Positions 1-13,547 of a stretch of 64,000 nt of DNA are shown piece after piece. Numbering within the stretch: position 1 is the first letter of the stretch; the number at the start of each line of letters is the position of its first letter. The DNA is taken from positions 1-64,000 of the forward strand of contig JANXCW010000010.1 in the NCBI GenBank assembly GCA_025059775.1, written 5' to 3'. The DNA is from Armatimonadota bacterium (lineage in GTDB: Bacteria > Sysuimicrobiota > Sysuimicrobiia > Sysuimicrobiales > Sysuimicrobiaceae). The notes beneath the pieces are model-generated. The model ran no database searches and was not told the origin of the DNA. It saw only the letters and a program-made list of their open reading frames with translations. Position numbers and translations under genes: made by a program.

Positions 1-303
<303 letters not shown>

Positions 304-366
304 GGCCTCCTACCGCTGGAGCAGAGCTCCGGTGCCGGATCTCGCATGCAGTTGTCGGGGGTGTGT

Positions 367-488
<122 letters not shown>

Positions 489-489
489 A

Positions 490-526
490 AAAATACGGAG
501 CGGGATTCAATCCCGCTCCGTATTTT
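490..526. terminator. Bidirectional intrinsic terminator of the rrn operon and the HxlR gene
   Basis: A perfect 16-bp stem (490-505 with 511-526) encloses a 5-nt loop. It has an A4 start and a T4 end, so it reads as an intrinsic terminator on both strands. It ends the rRNA operon on the plus strand. On the minus strand, the TGA stop of the HxlR gene (507-509) falls inside the loop. Confidence 0.9.
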
Positions 527-839
527 GCGTCTCCGCGAGATATCGGCGGGCCCAGCGGTCAATGGCCCGGATGACGCCCCGCAGGGCCCGACCCGCCCGG
601 GTGAGCCGGTAACTGGTGCGGGGCGGCATGGTGGAGTGCACCGTCTTGCGCACCAGCCCGAGGGCCACCAGCTGCTCCAGCCGGTGGGAGAGGGTGGCTG
701 CATTGCACCCGCCCGTGGCCCGGGCCAGCTCGTTAAAGCCCTTAGGACCGTCCAGCAGGGCCCGGACGATGTGCAGTACCCATTTCTCCTGCAATAGCTC
801 AATGGCCCTCCGGGCTGGGCAGAGGGCTTCCTCCCGCAC
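507..839 (-). CDS. HxlR-family winged-helix transcriptional regulator
   Basis: The 110-residue length is normal for HxlR/YodB-type MarR-like regulators. The protein opens with the family pattern Cys7-Pro followed by EKWVLHIVRALLDG, then FNELARATGG (recognition region), LSHRLEQLVALGLV and the wing SYRLTRAG. The N-terminal cysteine is the residue used for thiol or quinone sensing in several family members. Whether it senses anything here is inferred. It is divergent from a DoxX gene across a 107-bp gap that carries a good promoter, so repression of doxX is the likely role. The stop codon lies in the terminator loop. Confidence 0.85.
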   Translation of the reverse strand: MREEALCPARRAIELLQEKWVLHIVRALLDGPKGFNELARATGGCNAATLSHRLEQLVALGLVRKTVHSTMPPRTSYRLTRAGRALRGVIRAIDRWARRYLAETQNTERD

Positions 840-878
840 GGATCCCCCTCGACTCGCCCAAGATCGGAACGCCTGCCC

Positions 879-907
879 TTGACACGCCTCTAAGCTAAAT
901 TTATCCT
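879..907 (+). promoter_or_regulatory. Promoter of the DoxX gene with possible HxlR operator
   Basis: TTGACA at 879-884, a 17-bp spacer and TATCCT at 902-907 form a near-consensus sigma-70 promoter. AT-rich direct repeats AAATTTAT (897-904) and AATTTAT (916-922) overlap and follow the -10 box. They are the best candidate operator for the divergent HxlR protein, but that assignment is inference. Confidence 0.7.
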
Positions 908-946
908 AGCGGTTGAATTTATAAAGCACAACAGGGAGGGGGAAGG

Positions 947-1312
947 ATGGAGGCGCTGTTCTGGCTGGGGCGGATCCTGTACGGTGGCTTCTTCATACTC
1001 AACGGCATCAACCACTTTCAGCGCCTGGAGATGATGTCCGGCTATGCCCAGTCCAAGGGTGTCCCGGCCCCGCGGGTGGCGGTGGCGGTCACCGGCCTCA
1101 TGCTCCTCCTGGGCGGACTGGCGGTTCTCACTGGCCTATACGTGCAGGTCGGCCTGTGGCTGTTGGTGATCTTCCTCGTGTTCGTCTCCTTTTGGATGCA
1201 CAACTTCTGGGCCATCGAGGACCCCATGCGGAAGATGACGGAGCAGGTGAACTTCTTGAAGAACATGGGACTGCTGGGCGCGGCCTTCTTGCTGCTCTAC
1301 TTGTGGACGTAG
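947..1312 (+). CDS. DoxX family membrane protein
   Basis: This 121-residue integral membrane protein of the DoxX/DoxD-like superfamily has the N-terminal GRILYGGFFILNGINHF motif, followed by three further hydrophobic segments (about 46-62, 66-84 and 105-120). DoxX proteins are small redox-associated membrane proteins, sometimes part of thiosulfate:quinone oxidoreductase or thiol-stress complexes, but the specific role here is unknown. The ATG is preceded by a G-rich Shine-Dalgarno site at about 934-945. Pairing of HxlR with DoxX is a common thiol/quinone-stress arrangement. Confidence 0.82.
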   Translation: MEALFWLGRILYGGFFILNGINHFQRLEMMSGYAQSKGVPAPRVAVAVTGLMLLLGGLAVLTGLYVQVGLWLLVIFLVFVSFWMHNFWAIEDPMRKMTEQVNFLKNMGLLGAAFLLLYLWT

Positions 1313-1352
1313 AAGGGGACGGGCGGAGGTCCACGGGGAGCGGCAACACGGC

Positions 1353-1529
1353 TTAGCGGAACAGCTGGAGAAGCGGGATCCCCAGCATGGTGAAGGCCGC
1401 GGCCAGGGAGAGGCTGGCGGGAAGACGATCCTCCTCCGGGATCTGCAGCGCATGAAGGGAAAATGAAGTAAGGCTCAGGGTCCAGGAGGCCAGCACGAGC
1501 GCGCCGATCCAGAAGTCCTTTTCCGGCAT
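1353..1529 (-). CDS. Small two-pass membrane protein (58 aa), hypothetical
   Basis: A 58-codon reading frame begins MPEKDFWIGALVLASW and ends PLLQLFR. It has two hydrophobic stretches (about 6-25 and 38-57) separated by a charged turn (IPEEDR), which suggests a helical hairpin in the membrane. It starts six bases after a GGAGGG Shine-Dalgarno site. That site is itself embedded in the terminator-like hairpin at 1535-1585, so expression may depend on read-through from the SPW gene upstream. I recognise no family. Clean composition and codon usage argue that it is real, but it is short. Confidence 0.5.
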   Translation of the reverse strand: MPEKDFWIGALVLASWTLSLTSFSLHALQIPEEDRLPASLSLAAAFTMLGIPLLQLFR

Positions 1530-1534
1530 CAAAA

Positions 1535-1585
1535 ACCCTCCGCGAGCTCCATGGCTTCTTATCTACCACAGAGCTCGCGGAGGGT
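1535..1585 (-). terminator. Hairpin after the SPW gene; terminator or RBS-sequestering attenuator
   Basis: A 15-bp perfect stem (1535-1549 with 1571-1585) and a 21-nt loop are followed on the minus strand by TTTTT. It lies immediately after the SPW-repeat gene. The descending arm contains the GGAGGG that serves as Shine-Dalgarno site for the 58-aa gene, and the T-run forms the spacer to that gene's ATG. The hairpin could therefore stop transcription or hide the ribosome site. Confidence 0.75.
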
Positions 1586-1596
1586 CCAGTGTGACC

Positions 1597-1950
1597 TTAC
1601 CGCCGCGTGGCCAGCTCCCGCGGAAGGACCGAGAAGGCGAGCCACGCGCACAGCACCACGGTGATCAGGCCGCCCAGCAGGGAGGTCCACATCTCTCCCG
1701 GCCGGTCGGCGAACCCCAGCACCCACGGGGCGATCACGAACCAGACGCCCACCAGCCCGTTCACGTACTGGATCCAAAGCTTGCGCCGCGCCTCTTCGTT
1801 CAAGGCCGCCCAGCCGCCGAGGATCAAAAGGATCAGTCCGCCGATGATGCTGGTCCACATCTGGGCCTGCGCGGCCTGGAACCCGAGGACAAACGGCGCA
1901 AGGATGAACCAGATCCCGATGAGCGCCACCACGTAGTTCGCCCATGTCAT
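1597..1950 (-). CDS. SPW repeat membrane protein
   Basis: This 117-residue protein is made of two tandem copies of one unit (about residues 3-50 and 59-106). Each copy begins with W-x-x-YV, followed by a membrane helix with G-I/V-WF-x-x-AP-x-VLGF, then MWTS-x-x-GG and a second helix. This is the SPW repeat family, giving four transmembrane segments. Biochemical function is unknown. A probable promoter lies just upstream, and a strong hairpin follows the stop codon. Confidence 0.85.
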   Translation of the reverse strand: MTWANYVVALIGIWFILAPFVLGFQAAQAQMWTSIIGGLILLILGGWAALNEEARRKLWIQYVNGLVGVWFVIAPWVLGFADRPGEMWTSLLGGLITVVLCAWLAFSVLPRELATRR

Positions 1951-1999
1951 CGCTCCTCACCCCCTTTCTCTGCGGTTTGAGGGATGTCCCCCAAGGATC

Positions 2000-2050
2000 A
2001 CTATAGCAGGAAAAGACCCCCATCCGTCAAGTAGAATTCCTTGACGGATG
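2000..2050 (-). promoter_or_regulatory. ispG terminator hairpin overlapping a promoter for the SPW gene
   Basis: Inverted repeats 2021-2030 and 2041-2050 (10-bp stem, 10-nt loop) flank the ispG stop codon. On the minus strand the distal arm contains TTGACG (2030-2025), followed after 19 bp by TATAGT (2005-2000), pointing at the SPW gene. One element may therefore both end ispG transcription and provide the -35 box of the next gene. The 19-bp spacer is slightly long. Confidence 0.5.
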
Positions 2051-3295
2051 TCGGCCGCGGGTCCCGAACCGCGTGGCCACGTACTGCTCCAGGATCACCA
2101 GGAACTCCTCCGCGATATGGTCCCCGCGGAGGGTGGTCAGTAGCCGCCCGTCCGCATACACGGGTGCCCTGGGCTCCTCAAAGGTCCCTGGGAGGCTGAT
2201 GCCGATGTGGGCGTGCCGGCTCTCCCCGGGACCGTTCACCACGCACCCCATCACCGCCACCCGGAGCTCCTCCACTCCCGGGTACCGCTCCCTCCACTCG
2301 GGCATGCGCGCCCGGATGTAGCTCTCGACCTGGTCCGCCAGGTCCCGGAAGAAGGAGCTGGCGGTGCGTCCGCAGCCCGGACAGGCGGTGACCTGCGGGG
2401 CAAAGGACCGCAGCTCCAGGGACTGAAGGATCTGCTGGGCTACCCGTACTTCCTCCGTACGGTCCCCGCCCGGGGGCGGGGTGAGGGAGACCCGGAGGGT
2501 ATCCCCGATCCCCTCGTACAGGAGCACGGCCAGGGCAGCTGCGGAGGCCACGATCCCTTTCGTCCCCATTCCCGCTTCCGTGAGGCCCAGGTGCAGGGGG
2601 TAATCGCATGCGGCTCCCAGCCGTCGGTAGATCTCGATGAGGTCCGGCACACTGCTGGTCTTCGCGCTGAGCACGATACGGTCGTGCGGCAGACCGCACG
2701 CTTCCGCGAAGGCCGCGCTTCGCAGCGCGCTCTGCACCATGGCCTCCCGTACCACCTCCCGGGCGTCGCGGGGCTCTGGGGAACGCGCATTTTGGTCCAT
2801 GAGCTCCGTGAGGAGCCGCTGGTCCAGGGATCCCCAGTTCACCCCAATGCGCACGGGTTTCCCGTGATCCAGGGCCACCCGGAGGATGGTGCGGAAGTTC
2901 TCGTCGTGTCCCCCGGGACCCACGTTGCCCGGGTTGATCCGATACTTGTCCAGGGCCCGGGCACACTCCGGGAAGCGGGTGAGGAGGAGATGCCCGTTGT
3001 AGTGGAAGTCGCCCACGATGGGCACAGTAACTCCTTCGTCCCGGAGGCGCCGTACGATCTCAGGCACCGCCCGGGCTGCGGCCTCGTGGTTCACCGTGAT
3101 CCGCACCAGTTCGCTTCCCGCCTCCGCAAGCGCCCGAACCTGCGAAACCGTGGCCTCCACATCCGCGGTGTCCGTATCCGTCATGGACTGCACCGCGATG
3201 GGGGCTTCACCTCCGATCCACCGGGTGCCGATGCGCACCGGTACGGAGCGCCTCCGAAGACGGGGAGGGGTCTTGAGGGACGACGGCGAAGACAT
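2027..3295 (-). CDS. ispG: 4-hydroxy-3-methylbut-2-enyl diphosphate synthase (IspG/GcpE)
   Basis: The 422-residue bacterial-type IspG carries out the penultimate step of the MEP isoprenoid pathway, reducing MEcPP to HMBPP with a [4Fe-4S] cluster. The N-terminal TIM barrel starts near residue 19 (VPVRIG, then [11 protein letters not shown]). Conserved signatures include [16 protein letters not shown] and the C-terminal cluster ligands CPGCGRT and CVVNGPGES. It starts at ATG 3295 and stands alone, followed by a hairpin. An Fsr-like fosmidomycin-resistance pump homologue lies elsewhere in the window, but there is no operon link. Confidence 0.97.
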   Translation of the reverse strand: MSSPSSLKTPPRLRRRSVPVRIGTRWIGGEAPIAVQSMTDTDTADVEATVSQVRALAEAGSELVRITVNHEAAARAVPEIVRRLRDEGVTVPIVGDFHYNGHLLLTRFPECARALDKYRINPGNVGPGGHDENFRTILRVALDHGKPVRIGVNWGSLDQRLLTELMDQNARSPEPRDAREVVREAMVQSALRSAAFAEACGLPHDRIVLSAKTSSVPDLIEIYRRLGAACDYPLHLGLTEAGMGTKGIVASAAALAVLLYEGIGDTLRVSLTPPPGGDRTEEVRVAQQILQSLELRSFAPQVTACPGCGRTASSFFRDLADQVESYIRARMPEWRERYPGVEELRVAVMGCVVNGPGESRHAHIGISLPGTFEEPRAPVYADGRLLTTLRGDHIAEEFLVILEQYVATRFGTRGRHPSRNST

Positions 3296-3480
3296 CCCGT
3301 ATCAGGATAGCATGTGCAGGAGTCCGTTAAAGAACACCGGCGGCTGCCCTCTCCAAGTTAGGCCGGGCCACTCCTTTCGGAGCGCCTCCTCCCATCTCGG
3401 AGCCGGACAACCGCCGGCATTGCTACCCTAACACGATCGGTGGGGACCTGCAATCGGGAACGTCTGAGCGGAGGTGACCA

Positions 3481-4617
3481 ATGGCAGACGTCGTAATCCT
3501 GGGAGCCGGATTCGGGGGTCTGAGCGCGGCCAAGGAGCTGGCACCCGCGGCCCGGGCGGGCCATCGGGTGGTGCTGGTGGATCGCAAGGACCAGTTCTTC
3601 ATGGGGTTGCGAAAGCTGTGGGTGCTGTCGGGGCGGGGGGGTTACGGGGAGGGCTCCCGGCCCCTCGGGAACGTTCGCAGGCACGGGACCACCTGGGTCC
3701 AGGCGGACCTGGTGGGGATTGAAGCGGACCGGCGCAGGGTCCGGACCACCGCGGGGGAGTTCCCGTACGATTTCCTGATCGTGGCCCTGGGCGCGGAGCT
3801 CCGGCCGGACTTGGTGCCCGGGTTCGAGCACGCCGTGAACCTGTACGATGCGGCGGAGGTGGAACGGCATGCTCCTGCAGTCGGCCGCTTTGCAGGAGGC
3901 CGACTCGTGGTGGGAATCTTCGGAGTTCCCTACAAGTGCCCTCCTGCTCCCTATGAGGCCTCCATGCTGCTGGAGGATCGGTTCCAGCGGCTTGGGATCC
4001 GGGACCGGGTGGAGCTCGTGGCCTTCACGCCTCAGCCCGCATCGCTGCCGGTGGTAGGGCCCGCGGGGTGCGCCCGTCTGGAGGGGTGGCTTGGAGAGCG
4101 GGGGATTCGATTTCTGCCCAACCGGAAGGCTCAGCGGATCGAGCCCGGACGGGTGGTCTTCAACGGGGAGGAGTTGCCCTTCGATCTCCTTCTGGCGGTT
4201 CCGCCGCACCGGCCGCCCCGGGTGGTGGAGCAAAGCGGGCTTGCCCCGGAAGGGGCGTGGATCCGGCCGGATCCGAGAACCCTACGCACCTCCTTTGAGA
4301 ACGTGTACGCGGTGGGGGACGTGACGGAAATTCTCCTTCCCAACGGTATGCCCCTCCCCAAGGCCGGGGTGTTCGCGGAGTCCCAGGGGCGGGTGGCGGC
4401 CCGGTGGATCCTGCACCACCTGGGCCTGGGACCGGAGCCCGAGGGGTTTGACGGGTTCGGGTATTGCTTCATTGAGGTGGGAGACGGCAGGGCCGCGAAG
4501 GTGGTGGGGCGGTTTCTGGAACACCCGGCCCCCGTGGTAGAGATCGCTCCGCCGGAGGAGAAGACGCTTGCGGAGAAGGAGGCCTTCGAACGGGAGCGGC
4601 TAGAGGCCTGGCTGTAG
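3481..4617 (+). CDS. FAD-dependent pyridine nucleotide-disulfide / sulfide:quinone-type oxidoreductase
   Basis: This 378-residue flavoprotein has an N-terminal FAD-binding GAGFGG (8-13) and a second ATG motif-like block near VALGAE (101-106). A cysteine lies in the PYKCPPAPYEA motif (Cys153), with a second at Cys197 and a third in the FGYCFIEVG segment near the C-terminus. The FAD-binding YAVGDV signature precedes that segment. The pattern resembles sulfide:quinone reductases and flavocytochrome c sulfide dehydrogenase homologues, so quinone reduction at the membrane face is plausible. The true substrate is not certain. GCGGAGGTGA precedes ATG 3481. It is monocistronic or weakly linked to the following gene. 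Confidence 0.8.
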   Translation: MADVVILGAGFGGLSAAKELAPAARAGHRVVLVDRKDQFFMGLRKLWVLSGRGGYGEGSRPLGNVRRHGTTWVQADLVGIEADRRRVRTTAGEFPYDFLIVALGAELRPDLVPGFEHAVNLYDAAEVERHAPAVGRFAGGRLVVGIFGVPYKCPPAPYEASMLLEDRFQRLGIRDRVELVAFTPQPASLPVVGPAGCARLEGWLGERGIRFLPNRKAQRIEPGRVVFNGEELPFDLLLAVPPHRPPRVVEQSGLAPEGAWIRPDPRTLRTSFENVYAVGDVTEILLPNGMPLPKAGVFAESQGRVAARWILHHLGLGPEPEGFDGFGYCFIEVGDGRAAKVVGRFLEHPAPVVEIAPPEEKTLAEKEAFERERLEAWL

Positions 4618-4693
4618 CACCCATCCGGGAGGAGGGCCCTCAAGCCCCGTCGAATGCATGCCTCCTGGACGTCGTAGGAGGGGGGGAGAGACG

Positions 4694-6514
4694 ATGAAGC
4701 GTGCGTTCCCTAGCCCGTTCGAGATCCCCACCCCGCCGGGCGCGGAGGGGTGGGAGGAGATGTACCCGCCCTATCTCCGCTTCAGTGAGCACCGGAGGGC
4801 GACGGAGGAAAGCCGGCTGTGGGTGTGGAACAGCATGCACTTTCCGGAGCCCATCTACCCCTTCGACATCATCACCGCGGACGACGGGTACATCGGCATC
4901 GGACAGATCAACGCCCGCGTGTTTTTGCTCCCCACAGCCCTGGGCATCGAGCACCGGGTGCTCAACGGCTACGTTTACATCAGCGGGATCCCGGTGACGG
5001 ACCCCGGGGAAGTGGGGCGTCGGGCCCAGATCTTCGCGGAACGGGCGGGCTATTACTACCGGAACTGGAACGACCTGTATGAAAAATGGCTGGGGAAGGT
5101 GCAGGAGACCATCCGCGAGCTGGAGGCCCTGCGGGTGCCAGACCTGCCGGAAGTGGAGCCGGATTCGGTGGTGACGGAAGGCCGCGGGCTGGCCTCCGCC
5201 TACGACCTCCTCGTAGCGTACCACCGCCTGCTGGAGAGTTTCTGCAAGATCTATCAATACCACTTCGAGCTGCTGGTGTTGGGATACGCGGCTTATCTGA
5301 GCTTCACCCAATTCTGCAGGCAGCACTTCCCCGAGATCCCCGATCAGACCATCGCGAGGATGGTGGCAGGTCTGGAGCAGGACATTCCCATCTTCCGACC
5401 GGACGAGGAGCTGAAGCGCCTTGCGCGCCTCGCGGTGGCATTGGGGGTGGCTCCTGTGGTCAAGCGGACAAAGACTCCTCAGGAGCTGGAGGAGGCCCTC
5501 TCCGCGACGGAGGCGGGAAGACGCTGGCTACAGGAGTTTCACGGGGCCAAACACCCGTGGTTCTACTACTCCTGCGGCAACGGCTTCTACCACTACCACG
5601 GCAGCTGGGTGGAGAACCTGGACGTCCCGCTGAGCGCCATCCGACGGTATGTGGAGCTGGTGGAGGCAGGCGAACGGATCGACCGGGACGTGGCCGGCCT
5701 CATCGCGGAGCGGGATCGGATTACCGCGGCCTACCGCGCCCTGCTTCCGGACGAGGACACCCGCCGGGCCTTCGACGAGGCCCTGGGGCTCGCGCGCACG
5801 GTGTTCCCCTACGTGGAGGGACACGGGTTCTACGTGGAGCACTGGCACTGGACCGTGTTCTGGCAGAAGGCCCGACAGTTCGGGGCGCTGCTGGCGAAGC
5901 ACGGGTTTCTGCGCCAGCCCCAGGACGTCTTCTGCCTGCACCGCCATGAGGTGGCTCAGGCTCTGGAGGAACTCCGGCTCACGTGGGCCACGGGCGCGGA
6001 ACCCCTGGGCCCCAAGTACTGGCCGCCCATCGTGGCCCGCCGTCGGGCCATCCTAGAGCGGCTGCGGGAGTGGACGCCGCCCCCGGCTCTGGGCCCCGCG
6101 CCGGACGAGGTAACGGATCCCATGCTCATCATGCTGTGGGGCGTGACCACGGAGCGCATCCAGGAGTGGCTCGGGCAGGCGGAGGGAGGGGAGAAGGCCC
6201 TCACCGGGTATGCCGCCTCCCCCGGGGTGGTGGAGGGGACGGCCCGGGTGATCCGGGCGGTGGAGCAGCTGGATGAGGTGCAGCCCGGGGAGATCCTGGT
6301 GGCGCCCCTCACCATGGCCAACTGGACACCGGTGTTCGCCCGCATTCGCGCAGTGGTGTGCGACATCGGCGGGATCATGAGCCACGCAGCCATCGTGGCC
6401 CGGGAGTACGGACTGCCGGCCGTGGTGGGTACGCGCTTCGGGACCACCCGGATCCGCACCGGACAACGGATTCGGGTGGACGGGGATCGCGGGGTGGTGA
6501 CCGTTCTGGAGTGA
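4694..6514 (+). CDS. PEP-utilising enzyme, phenylphosphate synthase alpha-like (PpsA-like), orphan
   Basis: This 606-residue protein ends in the PEP-synthase swivelling domain. The phospho-acceptor histidine is His564 in GGIMSHAAIVARE, followed by YGLPAVVGT. The N-terminal part carries WVWNSMHFPEPIYPFD, typical of the alpha subunit of phenylphosphate synthase and related proteins. The length matches the alpha subunit. Known enzymes need a separate ATP-grasp (beta) subunit, and none is encoded in this window, so the substrate is unknown. ATG 4694 was chosen over an upstream ATG at 4658 because a GGAGG-rich ribosome site directly precedes it. Confidence 0.78.
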   Translation: MKRAFPSPFEIPTPPGAEGWEEMYPPYLRFSEHRRATEESRLWVWNSMHFPEPIYPFDIITADDGYIGIGQINARVFLLPTALGIEHRVLNGYVYISGIPVTDPGEVGRRAQIFAERAGYYYRNWNDLYEKWLGKVQETIRELEALRVPDLPEVEPDSVVTEGRGLASAYDLLVAYHRLLESFCKIYQYHFELLVLGYAAYLSFTQFCRQHFPEIPDQTIARMVAGLEQDIPIFRPDEELKRLARLAVALGVAPVVKRTKTPQELEEALSATEAGRRWLQEFHGAKHPWFYYSCGNGFYHYHGSWVENLDVPLSAIRRYVELVEAGERIDRDVAGLIAERDRITAAYRALLPDEDTRRAFDEALGLARTVFPYVEGHGFYVEHWHWTVFWQKARQFGALLAKHGFLRQPQDVFCLHRHEVAQALEELRLTWATGAEPLGPKYWPPIVARRRAILERLREWTPPPALGPAPDEVTDPMLIMLWGVTTERIQEWLGQAEGGEKALTGYAASPGVVEGTARVIRAVEQLDEVQPGEILVAPLTMANWTPVFARIRAVVCDIGGIMSHAAIVAREYGLPAVVGTRFGTTRIRTGQRIRVDGDRGVVTVLE

Positions 6515-6517
6515 TCC

Positions 6518-6544
6518 TGGGGCCCGGTTCCTCCCCGGGCCCCA
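6518..6544. terminator. GC-rich hairpin between convergent genes
   Basis: A 10-bp stem (6518-6527 with 6535-6544) and a 7-nt loop lie between the stop codons of the PEP-utilising gene and rpoC. There is no T-run on either side, so this is a transcript-end structure rather than a textbook intrinsic terminator. Confidence 0.5.
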
Positions 6545-6549
6545 ACTGG

Positions 6550-9987
<3,438 letters not shown>

Positions 9988-9999
9988 GCGCCCCCCTCC

Positions 10000-12900
10000 T
10001 CAGATGGGCTCCTCCATCAGGGCTTCCTCGCCCTCCAGGTTGATGCCCAGGGACCGGACGGTATCCACCACCTCCTCCTCCATCTCCCGGAGATCGATCT
10101 CCCGCCGGTCCGCGCTCAGGACCCGGACGTCCAAGCACAGGGCCTGGAGCTCCTTCACCAGCACCTTGAAGGACTCCGGCACTCCGGGTTCCTGGATGTT
10201 CTCGCCCTTCACGATGGCTTCGTAGGTCTTCACACGCCCCGTGACGTCGTCGCTCTTCACCGTCAGCAGCTCCTGCAGGGTGCTGGCAGCCCCGTACGCC
10301 TCCAGGGCCCACACCTCCATCTCCCCGAACCGCTGGCCGCCGAACTGAGCCTTGCCGCCGAGCGGCTGCTGGGTGATGAGACTGTAGGGTCCCGTGCTGC
10401 GGGCGTGGATCTTGTCCTCCACCAGGTGCAGGAGCTTCATCATATAGATCCAGCCCACGGGGCAGGGGTGGTCGAAGGGCAGCCCCGTGCGCCCGTCGTA
10501 GAGCTGGAGTTTCCCCGTGCGGGGCAGACCCGCCTGCTCCAGGAGCTGCTCAATTTCCGATTCCCGGGCACCGTCGAAGACGGGAACTTCTGCGTAGAAC
10601 CCCAGTTCCTTGCAGACCCACCCCAGGGTGGTCTCCAGAACCTGCCCCACGTTCATGCGGCTGGGAACCCCGAGAGGGTTGAGCACGATGTCCACGGGGG
10701 TCCCATCGGGGAGGTAGGGCATGTCTTCCTCGGGGGCGATCTTGGCCACCACCCCCTTGTTGCCATGCCGGCCCGCCATCTTGTCCCCCACGGTGATCTT
10801 CCGCTTCTGGGCCACGTACACCCGCACCATCTGGTTTACGCCGGGTGGCAGCTCGTCCCCCGCCTCCCGGCTGAACACCCTGACGCCCACCACCTTGCCC
10901 TTCTCCCCGTGAGGCACCCGGAGAGAGGTGTCCCGCACCTCCCGGGCTTTCTCTCCGAAGATGGCCCGCAGCAGCCGCTCCTCCGCGGTGAGCTCCGTCT
11001 CACCCTTGGGCGTTACCTTGCCCACCAGGATGTCCCCCGTGCGCACCTCCGCGCCGATACGCACGATCCCGCGCTCGTCCAGATCCCGGAGGGCGTCCTC
11101 GCTGACGTTGGGGATGTCCCGGGTGATCTCCTCGGGGCCCAGCTTCGTGTCCCGGGCCTCCACCTCGTACTCCTCGATGTGGATGCTGGTGAAGTAGTCC
11201 TTCTTGAGAAGCCGCTCGCTGATGATGATGGCGTCCTCGTAGTTGTATCCCTCCCAGGGCATGAAGGCCACCAGTACGTTGTGCCCCAACGCCAGCTCTC
11301 CGTGGTCCGTGGCCGGGCCGTCCGCCAGGATTTCCCCCGCCCGCACGAACTGCCCGGAACGCACGATGGGACGTTGGTTGATGCAGGTGCCCTGGTTGCT
11401 GCGCCGGAACTTCGTGAGCTTGTAGACGGTGCGGTGCTGCCCACGGACCACGATCTCATCTGCGGTGACGGATTCCACTACCCCATCCTCCTTGGCCACC
11501 ACCAAAGCCCCGGAGTCCAGGGCTGCCCGGTACTCCATCCCCGTGCCTACGAAGGGAGCCTCCGACCGGAGGAGGGGAACCGCCTGGGTCTGCATGTTCG
11601 AGCCCATGAGGGCCCGGGTGCCGTCGTCGTGCTCCAGGAATGGGATGAGGGAAGTGGTGACGGAGACCATCTGCTTGGGGGAGACGTCGATGAAGTCCAC
11701 CTCCTCTCGCCGCACCACTACGGGATGCCCTTTCGCCTGTCGGGCCACCACCCGCTCCGGCAACATCCCGTTCTCATCCATGGCCGCATCGGCCGCATTG
11801 GCCTGGGCGATGGTGTACTTCTCCTCCTCGTCCGCGGTGAGGTAGACGATCTCGTCCGTCACCCGTCCGTCCCGCACCCGGCGGTAAGGGGTCTCGATGA
11901 ACCCCAAGTCGTTCACCCGCGCGTAGGTGGCCAGGGAGGAGATGAGGCCGATGTTGGGCCCCTCCGGGGTCTCGATGGGGCAGACCCGACCGTAGTGGGA
12001 GGGATGCACATCCCGCACCTCAAATCCCGCCCGCTCCCGGCTCAGACCTCCGGGACCCAGGGCCGAGAGCCGGCGCTTGTGCCGCAGCTCCGAGAGGGGG
12101 TTGGTCTGGTCCATGAACTGGGACAGCTGGCTACTGCCGAAGAACTCCTTGATGGCCGCGGTCACCGGCCGGATGTTGATGAGGACTTGAGGGGTGACCT
12201 GGTCCATCTCCTGGATGGTCATCCGTTCCCGGATCACCCGCTCCATGCGGAGCATCCCGATCCGGAACTGGTTCTGCAAGAGTTCCCCTACCGCCCGGAC
12301 CCGCCGGTTCCCGAGGTGGTCGATGTCATCCGGCTCGCCCTGGCCGTTGTGGAGGGCGATGAGGTAACGGATAATCTGGGCGATGTCCTCCGGGGTCAGG
12401 ACCCGGACGTCCAGGGGCAGATTGAGTCCCAGCCTCCTGTTGAGCTTGTACCGACCTACCTTGCCAAGGTCGTACCGTCTGGGCTCGAAAAAGAGCTGCT
12501 GCAGCATGGCCGTGGCGGATTCCACGGTGGGCGGATCCCCGGGCCGCTGCCGTTTGTAGATCTCGATGAGGGCACTGGTCCGATCCCGGGTGGGATCCTT
12601 CTCCAGGGTGGTGAGGATGGCCCGGTCATCGTCGTACAGCCGCCGGATCACCTCGTCGGACTCATACCCCACCGCCCGGAGGAGCACGGTGGCGGGAATC
12701 TTCCGGGACCGGTCGATGCGGACGTACACGCCCCCGGAGGCATCGATCTCGAACTCCAGCCAGGCCCCCCGCTGGGGGATCACGGTGGCGGCGGGGAGCT
12801 GCCGGCCGCTGCTGTCCGTGATGTAGTCGTAGTATACACCCGCGGAGCGGACCAGCTGGCTCACCACCACCCGCTCGGCCCCGTTGATGACGAAGGTGCC

Positions 12901-13407
12901 GTTTGCGGTCATGAGGGGGAGATCGCCCATGAAGACATCCTGCTCCTTGATCTCCCCCGTCTCCCGGACCACGAGTCGGACCCGCACCTTCAGGGCCGCA
13001 CTGTAGGTTGCGTCCCGCTCCCGGGCCTCCTCCGGGGAGTACTTCGGGGCCTCCAGATAGTAGCCTCCGAAGTCCAGGATGCCCTCCGTGAAGTGGAAGA
13101 CGTCCGTAGCCTCCGCTACCCTGCGACGGCGCTTCTCCTCCGGAGGGACGGCGAAGTGCAGCTCGAAGTTCCCCGTGAAGTCATAAATGGGGGAGATCTC
13201 CTGAAAGACCTCGCGGATCCCCTCTTCGATGAACCAGCGGAAGGACTTCCGCTGCACCTCCAGGAGATCCGGCGGCTCCAGGATCTCCTGGAGCTTACCG
13301 AAGGAAACACGTTCCCGCCGGCCACGTCGGACCACGCGGCCGAGACCGAGGTCCGGGGCCCGCTGGATTCCCTCCGAGTGGGCAGGACTCATCGCTTGGT
13401 GCTCCAT
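10000..13407 (-). CDS. rpoB: DNA-directed RNA polymerase subunit beta
   Basis: The 1135-residue RpoB has the rifampicin-pocket segment [19 protein letters not shown], then HKRR and SALGPGG. The residues equivalent to E. coli D516, H526 and S531 are the sensitive types. [13 protein letters not shown] and the C-terminal [19 protein letters not shown] block are intact. The frame extends upstream of 13407, but residues before MEHQAM look like untranslated leader. ATG 13407 is preceded by a weak AAGGG site. A separate promoter and hairpin lie in the 222-bp gap after rplL. Confidence 0.98.
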   Translation of the reverse strand: MEHQAMSPAHSEGIQRAPDLGLGRVVRRGRRERVSFGKLQEILEPPDLLEVQRKSFRWFIEEGIREVFQEISPIYDFTGNFELHFAVPPEEKRRRRVAEATDVFHFTEGILDFGGYYLEAPKYSPEEARERDATYSAALKVRVRLVVRETGEIKEQDVFMGDLPLMTANGTFVINGAERVVVSQLVRSAGVYYDYITDSSGRQLPAATVIPQRGAWLEFEIDASGGVYVRIDRSRKIPATVLLRAVGYESDEVIRRLYDDDRAILTTLEKDPTRDRTSALIEIYKRQRPGDPPTVESATAMLQQLFFEPRRYDLGKVGRYKLNRRLGLNLPLDVRVLTPEDIAQIIRYLIALHNGQGEPDDIDHLGNRRVRAVGELLQNQFRIGMLRMERVIRERMTIQEMDQVTPQVLINIRPVTAAIKEFFGSSQLSQFMDQTNPLSELRHKRRLSALGPGGLSRERAGFEVRDVHPSHYGRVCPIETPEGPNIGLISSLATYARVNDLGFIETPYRRVRDGRVTDEIVYLTADEEEKYTIAQANAADAAMDENGMLPERVVARQAKGHPVVVRREEVDFIDVSPKQMVSVTTSLIPFLEHDDGTRALMGSNMQTQAVPLLRSEAPFVGTGMEYRAALDSGALVVAKEDGVVESVTADEIVVRGQHRTVYKLTKFRRSNQGTCINQRPIVRSGQFVRAGEILADGPATDHGELALGHNVLVAFMPWEGYNYEDAIIISERLLKKDYFTSIHIEEYEVEARDTKLGPEEITRDIPNVSEDALRDLDERGIVRIGAEVRTGDILVGKVTPKGETELTAEERLLRAIFGEKAREVRDTSLRVPHGEKGKVVGVRVFSREAGDELPPGVNQMVRVYVAQKRKITVGDKMAGRHGNKGVVAKIAPEEDMPYLPDGTPVDIVLNPLGVPSRMNVGQVLETTLGWVCKELGFYAEVPVFDGARESEIEQLLEQAGLPRTGKLQLYDGRTGLPFDHPCPVGWIYMMKLLHLVEDKIHARSTGPYSLITQQPLGGKAQFGGQRFGEMEVWALEAYGAASTLQELLTVKSDDVTGRVKTYEAIVKGENIQEPGVPESFKVLVKELQALCLDVRVLSADRREIDLREMEEEVVDTVRSLGINLEGEEALMEEPI

Positions 13408-13547
13408 GGCGCCCTTCGTAGCCTTCACCCCCTTAGTTCGGGCGGTCCCGACGGACACGCCAGCAGATCTTGCCCCTTGGGGAGATGCGTGGGAATGTGC
13501 TGACCGACACCGAAAAGACTCGGATTCGAGTTCAGACGACAGGGAAT

